A stretch of 64,000 nucleotides of DNA, taken from the NCBI RefSeq assembly GCF_029761915.1, contig NZ_CP121695.1:7965501-8029500 (forward strand), written 5' to 3'. This DNA comes from Bradyrhizobium sp. CB1650. GTDB taxonomy: Bacteria; Pseudomonadota; Alphaproteobacteria; Rhizobiales; Xanthobacteraceae. The notes under the pieces are model-generated. The model saw only the letters and a list, made by a program, of their open reading frames with translations. It had not been told where the DNA came from and did no database searches. The position numbers and the translations under genes are program-made. Of this stretch, positions 1-9,500 are shown piece by piece. Each line of letters begins with the position of its first letter. Positions within the stretch are counted from its first letter, which is position 1.

Positions 1-1
1 G

Positions 2-757
2 GCGGCGCCGCTCAAGGATCGCGCACTCACCACGCGCGTGCTCGAACTGTTCAAGCGCTATCACACCGTGACGAATCGTTTTTCCGTGCTGAGCACAACA
101 CATCTCGACCAGATTCACATGGCGTTTTCGCCTGAGGAGCTGATCGGTGTCGAACTCGTCTTGCAAGGCAAGGCGGCGCTGACCGCAAAGGCTTTTGCTG
201 GACGCGCGCGCGAGCGGAGCGAGAAACTTAGGGCCGCCAACAAAGATGATGCAATCGCCTTGCTGGAGGGCGATCACACGACCATCGCCTGTGTTTCTGG
301 CTTTCTCGTAAATATGCTGCAGGGACGTTTACAATTGGTGACGCCGGTGCCGGGTAGCAAACGCTGGCCTCTCGGCTACCGCGTCTTGAGTGAACGCTTC
401 TTCAGGACGCCTGACGAGTTCCGCGAGGGGCTGCAGCGCATGATCGACCAGCATATGCTCGAGAGTCCAGCTCCCAAATTGCCGATCCGCTTCCGCAAGG
501 ACCTGCAATATAAGGCCGGGAACCGATGCTTTCATCTCCGCTCACGCAACATGGAACACCGGGTGCTCGACGACATCGCTCCGACTTCCGTTGGCCATTT
601 AATCGCCTACGGCAACTGCACAGCGTCTGAGCTGGTTAGGCAGGTCACGACCGACGGAACGAGCGTGCTCGCAGTAGCCGACCTGCTCGATCAGTTATAT
701 GCGGCCGGGGTGATTGAAGAGGACTTGGACGACAGCTTCGCCTGGCAGACCAACTGA
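2..757 (+). CDS. Hypothetical protein, 5' end outside window
   Basis: The reading frame is already open at the left edge, so this is probably the C-terminal part of a longer protein; the first start codon inside the window is a GTG at 38, giving 239 residues. No catalytic motif is visible. The last ~60 residues look like a small helical or winged-helix-like module ending in an acidic tail (EEDLDD). The composition and the stretch LQLVTPVPGSKRWPLGY remind me of the C-terminal region of B12/radical-SAM RiPP-maturation proteins, but this is a weak memory match and not a call. The next gene-like sequence is a short ORF ~110 nt downstream on the same strand. Confidence 0.6.
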   Translation, partial: AAPLKDRALTTRVLELFKRYHTVTNRFSVLSTTHLDQIHMAFSPEELIGVELVLQGKAALTAKAFAGRARERSEKLRAANKDDAIALLEGDHTTIACVSGFLVNMLQGRLQLVTPVPGSKRWPLGYRVLSERFFRTPDEFREGLQRMIDQHMLESPAPKLPIRFRKDLQYKAGNRCFHLRSRNMEHRVLDDIAPTSVGHLIAYGNCTASELVRQVTTDGTSVLAVADLLDQLYAAGVIEEDLDDSFAWQTN

Positions 758-864
758 CCTGTCACTGCGCTTTCATCCGGCAGTCGTTAGAGTCTCGGAT
801 TTTGTACGCCAGTGGATTCGCCGGAAGAATTTCATTGTCGGGTTGCCCAGGCGAACGGTGCGTG

Positions 865-1113
865 ATGCCCCTGCAGTTCCACCGCGCTGTCGAAAACATG
901 GAAATTTGGAGTGCATGCAGCGGCGGCTACTCGTTCGTTATAAGCTTGCAGAGCCCGACCGGGCCTGGCTTTCGCGGAAGGTTCGGCTACGTCGCTTCGT
1001 GGCGTCCGCTTGATCAGAGCCGTGGCTCGATCAGGGTGCTCGGCTCGCCGCTGCAGAGCTTCGCTGAGGCCAAGGACGCCTGCAACAGTATGCTCAGTTA
1101 CCTGAGAGACTGA
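865..1113 (+). CDS. Small hypothetical protein (82 aa)
   Basis: A short ORF starting at MPLQFHRAVENMEIW and ending in an amphipathic helix with FAEAKDACNSML. The middle (GPGFRGRFGYVASWRP) looks like a folded beta-rich domain and not random translation, and the layout resembles small conserved proteins seen in rhizobial genomes. A second ATG at 898 is an alternative start. No function is recognised and no operon partner is apparent. It lies head-on to a degraded recombinase fragment on the other strand. Confidence 0.4.
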   Translation: MPLQFHRAVENMEIWSACSGGYSFVISLQSPTGPGFRGRFGYVASWRPLDQSRGSIRVLGSPLQSFAEAKDACNSMLSYLRD

Positions 1114-1159
1114 ACTGATTCCTGGTCGCTGGAAATGGGAGCACCTTAAACTGCTGCAG

Positions 1160-1371
1160 TACCGCCGGGTGCTACCCAGGATGCCCTCGTCGATATAAGT
1201 GCGCACGATCGTGAGCCGACGCTCGGCTGCGTAGGCGGCGATGACAGCCATCTGGTTTGCGATCGAATATTACTGCCGATCCGTCGACATCGGGACGTAC
1301 TGCGCAGCCCGGAGCTCGCGCTCCCAAGGCCGGGGCAGCCGGGCATGCTGGACAGTGAGCTCTGTTCCCAT
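1160..1371 (-). pseudogene. Serine recombinase N-terminal fragment
   Basis: Read on the minus strand from the ATG at 1371, the sequence gives an N-terminus with QYVPMSTDRQ, an in-frame TAA stop, and then YSIANQMAVIAAYAAE and TIVRTYIDEG. This is the typical start of the large serine recombinase/resolvase catalytic domain (family motif Y-x-R-x-S followed by QxxAIxxYA). The catalytic-serine motif is present only as VPMSTD, the stop follows it, and similarity ends after the IDEG motif. It is therefore a dead scrap of a resolvase or IS607/Tn-type recombinase. Confidence 0.75.
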
Positions 1372-1544
1372 GGAAGGCTCCCGACCTGTGCAGCTGTCAG
1401 CCTATTCCAAGCCGCCTCAAAACCAAGAAGTGTGAAGCTGTTCACCCCCGCCGAATCTCTCCTCGCCTACAATAGGAACGTCCCCTTCCGGGACTCTCAT
1501 CCGGGAATTGACGAGTCCGAGCTGGCGAAGTTGGAGGCGCGGCC

Positions 1545-1766
1545 ATGAAGCCCCACGCCATGAGCAAGTATTTCGGTAATGGCGCTGGCCACGTTCTGCG
1601 CCAGCACAACAGCGCCGTGCTGCTGTTCAGCTGGCGCGGCAAGCCCGACGGATCGGCCCGATATGTCGAGCGCGTCAACCGCTACGCGCGCAATGGCGTG
1701 GAATATCCCAGCCTTGCCGCCTTGCTCCGCGCCGTCGAGGCCGAGCACGCTCAAAAGGAGCGCTGA
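1545..1766 (+). CDS. Small hypothetical protein (73 aa)
   Basis: A 73-residue ORF with no recognised domain, basic in the middle (RYVERVNRYARNG) and helical at the C-terminus. Its stop codon almost touches the ATG of the next short ORF, which has a good Shine-Dalgarno (AAGGAG) inside this gene's last codons. This argues weakly that both were once a translated pair. Confidence 0.4.
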   Translation: MKPHAMSKYFGNGAGHVLRQHNSAVLLFSWRGKPDGSARYVERVNRYARNGVEYPSLAALLRAVEAEHAQKER

Positions 1767-1767
1767 T

Positions 1768-1986
1768 ATGCAACATCAACGCCATCGCGCCGGCGACCTG
1801 TTGGATCTGTACATCGGCGCTAAGCGCGCGCTGGAGCAGGCGATCACGGCGCTCAATGCCGGAGCGGCAGGGCCGCGGCAGCGAATTCGGTGCCGACTCA
1901 AAGTTTGCGACGGCGGAGCTGTTCCAACCCATCCTGGATCAATCGGAGATCTGCGCCAGCTCCCGCTCGAGATGCGCAAGACCTAG
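1768..1986 (+). CDS. Short ORF, probably chimeric remnant (72 aa)
   Basis: It starts with a good AAGGAG ribosome-binding site overlapping the upstream gene. The first ~30 residues (GDLLDLYIGAKRALEQAI) look like a genuine helical start, but the last third (DLRQLPLEMRKT) belongs to an ATP-dependent DNA-ligase fragment that continues in another frame. The present ORF therefore looks like an accidental fusion of a truncated gene with ligase debris. Confidence 0.25.
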   Translation: MQHQRHRAGDLLDLYIGAKRALEQAITALNAGAAGPRQRIRCRLKVCDGGAVPTHPGSIGDLRQLPLEMRKT

Positions 1987-2090
1987 CCCGGCTGGTCCGC
2001 GGCCGGCCCGCCGGCATGTTCATCGCCCCATTCGAGAGCGGCGCGATCGGGCCCGACCTGTTTCGTGCGATGCAGAACGAGGACGTCTCC
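1929..2090 (+). pseudogene. ATP-dependent DNA ligase fragment (LigD type)
   Basis: Across two frames the plus strand reads DLRQLPLEMRKT and then LARLVRGRPAGMFIAP followed by FESGAIGPDLFRAM. This order matches the ligase-domain segment around the conserved 'LRKTNLARLL...IFVAPFE.GEIGPDLF' of LigD-type ATP-dependent DNA ligases. A deletion after RKT creates the stop at 1984-1986. Neither the catalytic lysine region nor the rest of the gene is present, so this is a short relic. Confidence 0.65.
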
Positions 2091-2247
2091 CGACCCCACC
2101 TGCCCGGACCCGCCCGCCGCCTTTGCGGCCGTGCCCTTTCAATACCCGAAGAGATCTGCGAGCGGTTGCCGGCAACCTTCGCCCGCGGTTCGATTTTCTC
2201 TGTGCCCCACCTGCTCTCGCCTGTGGCGGTGGCAGACACCAGCGAGG

Positions 2248-2724
2248 CTAAAGCTTACGGTAAGTAACGTGCGCCGTCGCAAATGGGATACCGGCACGGC
2301 CAGCACGGCCGCGGACTATGCAAGCTCGTTCATCGATTCCATAAAACCAATTGTCGAAATTCAGCTTAAACGATCTACCGCCCCCTTGCGGCGTATCGCG
2401 CGTGTATTTCCAGTGGAATGCGCAACCGCCTTGCTCCCCGATGGCCTCACCTTCCAGTCTGTTTTCCAAGCCGGTGTACTTGCCTTCCTCACCCTTTCGG
2501 ATCGTCCAATGCAGAGTATCGCTATGACCATCGTCAAATGTATATGCCTCGGTGAACAGCACTGTATCAGTATCGGCATCTAGTTCGCCGTGACCAGCAA
2601 TTGTTGCGCGCTTCAGTAGTCCGCCAACTAGACTTTCTAGCACTGCCCAACCTTCTAGCCGCCCTACAAAAAAACGTTCAGGAAGAAACAGCGGCGTTGT
2701 TCCTCTAAAAGCATCGATCGCCAT
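2248..2724 (-). CDS. DUF3833-like conserved protein
   Basis: The 158-residue product contains FFVGRLEGWAV near the start, the FDDGHSDTLHWTI strand in the middle, then GCAFHWKYT and LNFDNWFYGID, which is the order of conserved blocks in DUF3833 proteins (small beta-rich proteins of unknown role). Many family members are lipoproteins; this one lacks a signal peptide. The start at 2724 was chosen over the longer frame to 2829 because GAAGGG lies at the right distance and the extra N-terminal residues look like random translation. It appears monocistronic. Confidence 0.75.
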   Translation of the reverse strand: MAIDAFRGTTPLFLPERFFVGRLEGWAVLESLVGGLLKRATIAGHGELDADTDTVLFTEAYTFDDGHSDTLHWTIRKGEEGKYTGLENRLEGEAIGEQGGCAFHWKYTRDTPQGGGRSFKLNFDNWFYGIDERACIVRGRAGRAGIPFATAHVTYRKL

Positions 2725-3246
2725 TGGTAAACCCTTCAAAATGCGTATAACGAATAAATCTCCTTTCTTCGGCTGGTTCCTAGCTGGTGGGCACATGCTC
2801 GGCTCGGAGCGCTCAACCATCCGCCGCACGCCCTGTGCATCTACACGATCGGATCCAATACCGCTCAGCCGTCGGTTCGCTGTTTCAGATGCGTTCGGGG
2901 CTTATCGCAAGGCATACAGCGCGTCACTTCAAAATATCGACTGCGGCTTCATTGCAGACCGCGGTCATACTGGACGGCCACCAAAGGCTAAATCGAGCGG
3001 CTGATCTCAGCCTTGGCGCTTGCATCTCGTAAGCGGCCGCTAAAGGCGCGACGAGCTAGCGGGCTGGAAACCGCCTCAGAAGCTCTTTGAGGCTCGACGG
3101 TATACGGTTCGGTGTGGCCGCGCCGGCGTCCTTGCCGCGCCAAGAGAAGATCTGGGCTAGGTCGGCAATCTCTTGTCTTGAAACTCCGCGACTTCGGCGG
3201 GATACTTGGACAAGTCTTGCCCATCATCATTCCGAGGAAGACGATC
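2725..3246. other. Intergenic, nothing recognised
   Basis: About 520 nt between a minus-strand and a plus-strand gene. Only short unsupported frames are present and no RNA gene or repeat was seen. It probably carries the divergent promoters of both neighbours. Confidence 0.5.
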
Positions 3247-3468
3247 ATGGCGATCCAGATCGTGATGGACAGTACCGGCGATAGCCGTCACTTTTTCAAT
3301 CCAGACGACGCGCGGGAGCTCGCTAAGGCCGAACGGCGGTTCCACAAATTAACCGACGCCGGCTTCACCGCGGCAGTCCGGACGGGTCCGGGTCAAGTAT
3401 CGCAAATGCGATCGTTCGACCCGAACGCGGAAGAAACCGTCTTCTTCCCCAGGCTGGTCGGCGGGTGA
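3247..3468 (+). CDS. Small conserved-looking hypothetical (73 aa)
   Basis: MAIQIVMDSTGDSRHFF followed by a helical segment with DARELAKAERRFHKLT and a C-terminal VFFPRLVGG. GAGGAAGACGATC in front of the ATG supplies a Shine-Dalgarno. The sequence has the look of a rhizobial ORFan family on mobile regions; function unknown. The following gene starts 12 nt after its stop on the same strand, suggesting a two-gene transcript. Confidence 0.55.
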   Translation: MAIQIVMDSTGDSRHFFNPDDARELAKAERRFHKLTDAGFTAAVRTGPGQVSQMRSFDPNAEETVFFPRLVGG

Positions 3469-3480
3469 TTGGCCCGCGCT

Positions 3481-3903
3481 ATGTTGGGCTTCAGATTATC
3501 TCGCCCGCGTGAAGGCCGGCGCGCGAGAGCCATTCGGGCTCTCTTCATCAGACACGGCGCCGAACGAACTCCGGAGGGCCGCTCGCTGCAGCTCTTGCGG
3601 GCGTGGCTTTCGCCCGCGCAGCGTGCACAGTTCACGGAAAAGGGTTACTTCGAGGTCACCGGGGGCGATACTGGCAGGAAATATAGGATTTACGCGGGCG
3701 CGTCGACGAACGTCTGCGAGGTCGACAAAAAGGGCCGCCCGATGGGCGGTCTGTGTTTCATGCCGCGTGGCAATCTGCCGGTCGGAGATGTTATGCTTTC
3801 CCAAAAGATCGCGCTGGAATGCAGCGAGAACCACGCGCTTGAGGTGGGCAGAAGGTTCGCACCGACTGGTTTTACGTTCGGGCGAAGTCGGCTCCTTGGT
3901 TGA
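3481..3903 (+). CDS. Hypothetical protein, second of a pair (140 aa)
   Basis: The first ~45 residues are very basic (RLSRPREGRRARAIR); the rest is a plausible compact domain, with LLRAWLSPAQRAQF, GYFEVTGGDTGRKY, and a cysteine-containing VCEVDKKGRPMGGLCF stretch before a helix with LSQKIALE. No known catalytic motif is seen. The ATG at 3481 was preferred; a TTG at 3469 directly after the upstream stop is possible. The tight spacing implies co-expression with the 73-residue gene in front. Confidence 0.5.
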   Translation: MLGFRLSRPREGRRARAIRALFIRHGAERTPEGRSLQLLRAWLSPAQRAQFTEKGYFEVTGGDTGRKYRIYAGASTNVCEVDKKGRPMGGLCFMPRGNLPVGDVMLSQKIALECSENHALEVGRRFAPTGFTFGRSRLLG

Positions 3904-4150
3904 GCCGCAACGGTCCTCGTTTGGACATCGGCGAAAGATTGACATAGCGGAGATCCAAGACGAGCTGACATCGATGGGGACACCTTTCTGCATGGCCCAC
4001 ATGACGGCAAAACCCGGCGCCACTGAGCTCGCAAAGGATCTCGTCCGACTGCCGAAGTGACCAACCGCGCGAGACAGGAGATGCAGTCCGGATGCGCTTT
4101 CGGCGGAGCGTAGACCGGCGGCCCTTGCCCCCGTTCGCTCGACCGAAGTA

Positions 4151-5308
4151 TCAGTCTCTCCCATTGGCGAAACCAAACCAGACTAATGGGAGCGCGATGA
4201 TGCAGAGCGCCGCCATGGGAAAGAACGCCGCCCCGGCATAGGAAGCATACAGTGCGCCGGACAATAAGGTCAGTACTGCCGTTACCAATCCTGAGCCAAA
4301 TGCATAGAAAGCTTGCGCAGTTGCGGCGACGCTTGCCGCGACCAGCGTTCCCATCATCCGCATGCAAGCGAGATGGAGCAGAGCGAACGTTAATCCATGC
4401 AATGGCTGTATCAGCGAGAGCAGCAACACGGAGGTGGTCACGCCCGCTACGGACCAGCGTACGATTCCGGCCGCAGCTGCCAAGACAGCCGCGCCACGCA
4501 CGCCAAACCTGTCCAGGAGTGCTGGGCCGACCAGCATGAACACCAACACTTCAGCGACCACCGCTTCCGACCACAAAAAGCTGATCGCCGAAGTGCTGAT
4601 GTCCGCATCGCCCCACCTGATCACTGCAAATGCATCGTGCACTGCATGACTGCCATAGATCAACGCCGATGCGACAATCATGATGCGAAACTGCGACACG
4701 CTGATCAGAGCTTTCAGCCCTGACACAGCAAAGGACTTCGACCTCTGCGATCGGGCTTGCCCAGGTAGCAATGCGGTGGCGCCAGTGGCGGCGATCAGGA
4801 AGACAGCGTTCATCCAGATAACCGGCGTGAGATCGGCTGGGCTGACGAGTTGTCCGGCGACCAGTGTTCCCAGGACGAAAGCCGCGGAGGCAGCTCCCCG
4901 TATCCACCCGTACTCGAATGGCCGTCCCGCGAAGCGAGGCCTTGCTGTATTGACCGATAACGCATCGGCGATCGAGGTGGTAGGGGCGAGAGCGGCAGCC
5001 TGAACCAACGCGACAAGGAGCAACCACCAGAATCTATCGGCCCACAGCATTGCGACGGCTGCTGAGGCCGCGACGGCAGCACAGCCTGCGAGCACGAGGC
5101 GCAATGAGCCGAGCTGATCCGCCAGCCTAGCAACCAACGGCCCGGACACGAGCCGCGTCAGCATTGCGGCTGCAAGGATCAGCCCGATCTGCTGGGACGC
5201 CAGAGCTCTCGTTTCGAAAAATTTTGGCCAGAACGGAGATGCGGCGCCGAACGCCGCGTAGAGGGCGACGTAGAGCACTATATAGGCGATTGGTGCGGGA
5301 ATGGGCAC
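4151..5308 (-). CDS. MFS transporter, HcaT/MFS_1-like type
   Basis: About 385 residues with twelve hydrophobic segments. The N-terminus IAYIVLYVALYAAFGAASPFWPKFF and the following LASQQIGLILAAAML resemble the MFS_1-like/3-phenylpropionate (HcaT) and nucleoside-permease branch of the major facilitator superfamily, with the A-motif-like loop ARLADQLGSLRLVL between helices 2 and 3. Substrate cannot be read from sequence. The frame is open to 5368, but a GTG at 5308 has AAGG five bases upstream and lies just before the first membrane helix, so it was chosen. Monocistronic, with an unannotated gap upstream. Confidence 0.8.
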   Translation of the reverse strand: MPIPAPIAYIVLYVALYAAFGAASPFWPKFFETRALASQQIGLILAAAMLTRLVSGPLVARLADQLGSLRLVLAGCAAVAASAAVAMLWADRFWWLLLVALVQAAALAPTTSIADALSVNTARPRFAGRPFEYGWIRGAASAAFVLGTLVAGQLVSPADLTPVIWMNAVFLIAATGATALLPGQARSQRSKSFAVSGLKALISVSQFRIMIVASALIYGSHAVHDAFAVIRWGDADISTSAISFLWSEAVVAEVLVFMLVGPALLDRFGVRGAAVLAAAAGIVRWSVAGVTTSVLLLSLIQPLHGLTFALLHLACMRMMGTLVAASVAATAQAFYAFGSGLVTAVLTLLSGALYASYAGAAFFPMAALCIIALPLVWFGFANGRD

Positions 5309-6583
5309 AGGAGCCTTATCAGTTGCTTTACAGCCTGCATGGTGTGCGAACGCTGAGCCAAGGCGCAATTCAAATCGGAGCTGGCTCCATTCCCGTTTCG
5401 ACGACTTGCGGAAACTCCCCCCCCAAATGAGCCGAATTTCGCCAGATTACCTACTGCTCGGTTCCAGCTTTGAGGCGTCTGTCACTGTTGCCGGCGCCAG
5501 CAGAGCACCGTAGTCGCCCTCGCATCGGCGGCGCTGCTATAGTGCTGTTGCTGGTGCTGCTGCTGGTCGTGGGCTAGCCAACTTTCAGTCCGGGCAGCTG
5601 CAAGGAGCGCAACGCGAGCAGATCTTCGAGCGAGTCAACGCGCCAGACATCCCAAAGCATCGCCGTCAGCGCATCATCATCCGCATAACGGCGATCGTTT
5701 CGCCGAAATTGTCCGGCGGTGCAGCCTCTACGGGCAACGCGCGAGCTTAACTCTCGAGCCGATTCGTCGCAATACGACAATAAGTTCATTGTTATAACCG
5801 ATGCAAGCATCGCGGCCACGTGGAGCCTGGTGCGGGGTTTCCACGCCGGGGAGCCCGCTGTTTGATACCTCTTGCACACGTACGCACGAACTCCTCGTGA
5901 CCCTCGCTCCCGGCGCGACGTCGTTCCGGCGCCAGCGAAGGACAAGAGCGGGAGAACTGTTCTCGTGCGAGTTAACCGACCGTCGCAAGCCGCAGTCGAC
6001 GCAAGAATGCTTCGCTCATCGGAAGCGCCGTGTCGAACGCCTTGCGACCATGACCTTTCCTGTCGGGCCTATCCTCTGCACGAGCGCAGCCCTCCCCGAG
6101 ATCAGATGGCTATACGAAAGTGCTCGTCGAACGTAGCGCCGGGGAGGCGTTGTTCGATATGCACAGGCCTTTATCCAGATGCGGAAATGGAAATCGGGCG
6201 GATTCCAACCAATGTGCTGAATACCTTCACCACCTTCTTCGGAGAGGTTGTCCACCAGGCGGCTCGCGCCTTGCCTCCCGAATGCCCGCAAAACCACGGC
6301 TTGGGGATCGAAGCTGCCTGGGGGCAGCCGAGCGGTCTAGCCCCACCATTTCAACTAGCAGCTACTACGATGCGGCACACATCAAAATCCGGAGCATAAG
6401 ACATTAGTTCCGCACGAACACGCGAAGTGCGTACTTTACAGTCCCGCAAAACGCGTACAAGACGCTCTTGGCCATCATGGCAGATTTCCAGGCGGACGCA
6501 ATGACGGCGAGCCAGATCGAGCATTACATGGGATGTCTCTTTGGTTGAGATGATTGCGAGGTCGAAATTTTCGGGGGCAGAGT
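5309..6583. other. 1.3-kb gap without convincing genes
   Basis: Several 80-170-residue frames exist on both strands, but none shows a domain, a ribosome-binding site with a sensible start, or consistent codon usage. The minus-strand frame at 5574-5945 ends in DDALTAMLWDVWRVDSLEDLL, which could be a relic, but I cannot assign it. The right end holds the GGGGGC ribosome-binding site and promoter region of the giant gene. Confidence 0.5.
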
Positions 6584-9500
6584 ATGGCGGACCAGACCGA
6601 GGTCGGTGAAGCAGCTGGCGAACTGAAAATAAATTGCACCGCTGCGGACAACGTTAACATCGCGTTTTACCAGAACGCAGTTCCGATCATCCGCGAACTT
6701 GCGATCGAAAATGCGATTGGTCGTGATCTTTCCGATCTTTCGGTGCACCTCACAGCGGATCCGCCATTTATCACGCCGGGTGTGTGGCGAATCCAACACG
6801 TTGCCAACCAAGCTACCCATCACATCCGCAGCTTAGATCTGAAGTTGGACGCGGCATTCCTGGCTGGCATCAATGCGTCGAGGCGAGCACAGTTGCGCAT
6901 ACATGTGCATGCCGCTGGCGAAAAGCTCGTCGAAAAGATTGTCGAGCTCAATCTGCTCCCGCCCTCGCACTGGGGCGGCGTTAACGCAGCGCCTGAGCTA
7001 CTGGCGGCCTTCGTCAGGCCGACCGATCCCAGCGTGGACGTTGTCCTGCGGGAAGCCTCGGGTAAGCTCGCCGCGGCCGGCCGAGACGACGCGATGGACG
7101 GCTATCGCAAGAAGACCAAGTCCAGGGCCTGGGAAATCGCCGATGCTATATGGGCCGCTCTAGTTTCGCACTCGATCGCCTACGTCCTTCCTCCGAAAAG
7201 CTTTGAGCGCTCGGGCCAGCAGATTCGGGGGCCGAGCGAGATCCTGTCTCGCAAGGTCGGTACCTGTCTGGACCTTACTCTCCTCTACGCGTCCTGTCTC
7301 GAGCAGGCCGGCCTGAACCCCGTGCTCGTCCTGACCGAAGGCCACGCTTTTGTTGGCGTGTGGCTCGTGGATGAGGACTTTTCTAGCCTTGTCATCGACG
7401 ATCCGCAAATGCTGCGCAAGCGCGTACAACTCGAGGAGATGGTGCTCGTGGAGACCACGGTCCTCACCGGGTCAAATCCAGCGAGGTTCAAACAAGCCGT
7501 CGATGCCGGAGCAAAGCTGATCGCCGAGGACGCAACGTCCCCGTTCGAACTCGCCATTGACGTCAAGCGCGCGCGAAGCGCCAAGATCCGGCCACTCGAT
7601 CTATCGGGGGGTGCTGAGCCGACCATCGCGCCTTCTGGCACACCATCCGTCTCACATGAGGTCGGCGAGATCCCAAAATTTGAAGAGGATCTCGACAAGC
7701 CCCGCGAGCCCGTCCCTGAAAGAAGCCCAGATCGGCTCGAGGTTTGGAAGCGCAATCTGCTAGACCTTACGCTGAGAAACCGTCTGCTGAACTTCAAGGA
7801 CTCGAAATCCACCATCGCGATCGAGTGCCCGGATGCCGCGATGCTGGAGGACAAGCTCTCGGGGGGAGACCGGTTCAAACTGCTCGGAAGGGCCAACGTG
7901 CTCGACGGCGGCGATGGCCGCGATACTGCGCTCCTCGCGCAGCGGCTGCAGGACGACGCCCGCAAGGACTTCATCAGCGACGCTATGGTCCGCGGCGAAC
8001 TTCACACCGCCGTTCCAGAAGCCGAGCTCGAGGACCGGCTAACAGACCTCTACCGCGCTACCCGCCTCGCCTTTGAGGAAGGCGGCGCGAATATCCTGTA
8101 CCTCTGCCTCGGGTTCCTGAAATGGACGCCCCAGGACGGCGCCAGCCCCTACCGTGCACCGCTAATCCTCATCCCTGTCCAACTCGAGCGCAAAAGTGTG
8201 CGATCCGGCTTTCGCCTGGCGCTGCACGAGGACGAGGCTCGATTTAATCCGACACTGCTGCAAATGTTGAAGCAGGATTTCGACCTTTCGATGCCCGAGC
8301 TCGAAGGAGAATTGCCGGAAGACGCGGCGGGTGTCGACGTTGCAGGCGTCTGGAAGACAATCAGGCGCCACATCAAGAGCATCAAGGGCTGGGAGGTCAC
8401 CGAGCAGATCGTGCTCGCGACACTATCTTTTACGAAGTACCTGATGTGGAAGGATCTCGTCGACCGTTCCGAGATCTTGAAGCGAAATCCGGTCGTCAGA
8501 CATCTAATAGATACCCCTACCCACACCTATAACAGCTCGGGGGCCGCCTTTGTCGCAGAGAACACTATCGACCAGGTCATAGATCCCGCCGAGCTTTTTG
8601 CGCCGCTGTCGGCCGATTCCTCCCAAATCGCCGCCATTCTCGGGGCGCAGCGTGGAGGTGATTTCGTGCTCTTCGGCCCGCCAGGTACGGGCAAGAGCCA
8701 AACGATCGCGAATATGATCACGAACTGCCTCGCTCACCAAAAGACGGTGCTTTTCGTGTCGCAAAAGACCGCGGCGCTTGAAGTTGTAAGACAGCGGATG
8801 CAGGCAATTGGCCTCGGCAATTACTGTCTCGAGGTTCATTCGACCAAGGCTCAGAAGTCCAGCGTGCTCGAGCAGCTTGCTACCGCTTGGCGCGAACGCA
8901 ATGTTGTGACCGAAGAACATTGGACAGCAGCCGCCAGCGAGCTGAAACGACGGCGCGACCAATTGAACAAGTTAGTTTCCGCGCTGCATCGACGTCGTGC
9001 CAATGGGATGACGGCATATGAGGCTTTCGGACGGGTGATCGCCGACCGCGAACGGTTTCCTGATGTCGGACTGACATGGCCTGCCGGCACGGTACACTCT
9101 TCCGAAGACCTGGCTCGGATGCGCGAGATATGCTCGGATATCCGTACCGCGCTCGAGGCTGTGGGTGATCCCGTCCATCATCCACTCAAGGGAATCGAGC
9201 AGACCAAATGGAGCCCTGCGTGGGTGCAGTCGCTTCAGCAGCTGGTCGACCGCCTTCACCTCGCTCTCCAGGAAGTTAGGACGGCTGCCGACGATCTGGT
9301 GCTGTCTATTGGGCTCGATGGCGCTGTTGGCGACGATGGTCTGCTGCCGCAATTGATCAAGCTCGTCTCGTTGATGCTGCACGCCGACGCGGTGGATGGA
9401 TCGCTTTTGCTCTCGGCCGACGCACCGGAACACGTAAACGCGTTGTATGATCTTGCCGATGCCATAGGCCGGCTAAACGAAAAGAACTCACAGCTTTCGA

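Noticed and set aside
3509..4176. Long frames on both strands overlapping the 3.5-3.9 kb gene
   Set aside because: Arg- and Pro-rich shadows typical of GC-rich DNA with no start signals.
5574..5945. A 123-residue minus-strand frame in the 5.3-6.6 kb gap
   Set aside because: No ribosome-binding site, no family pattern, and overlapping equally good random frames.
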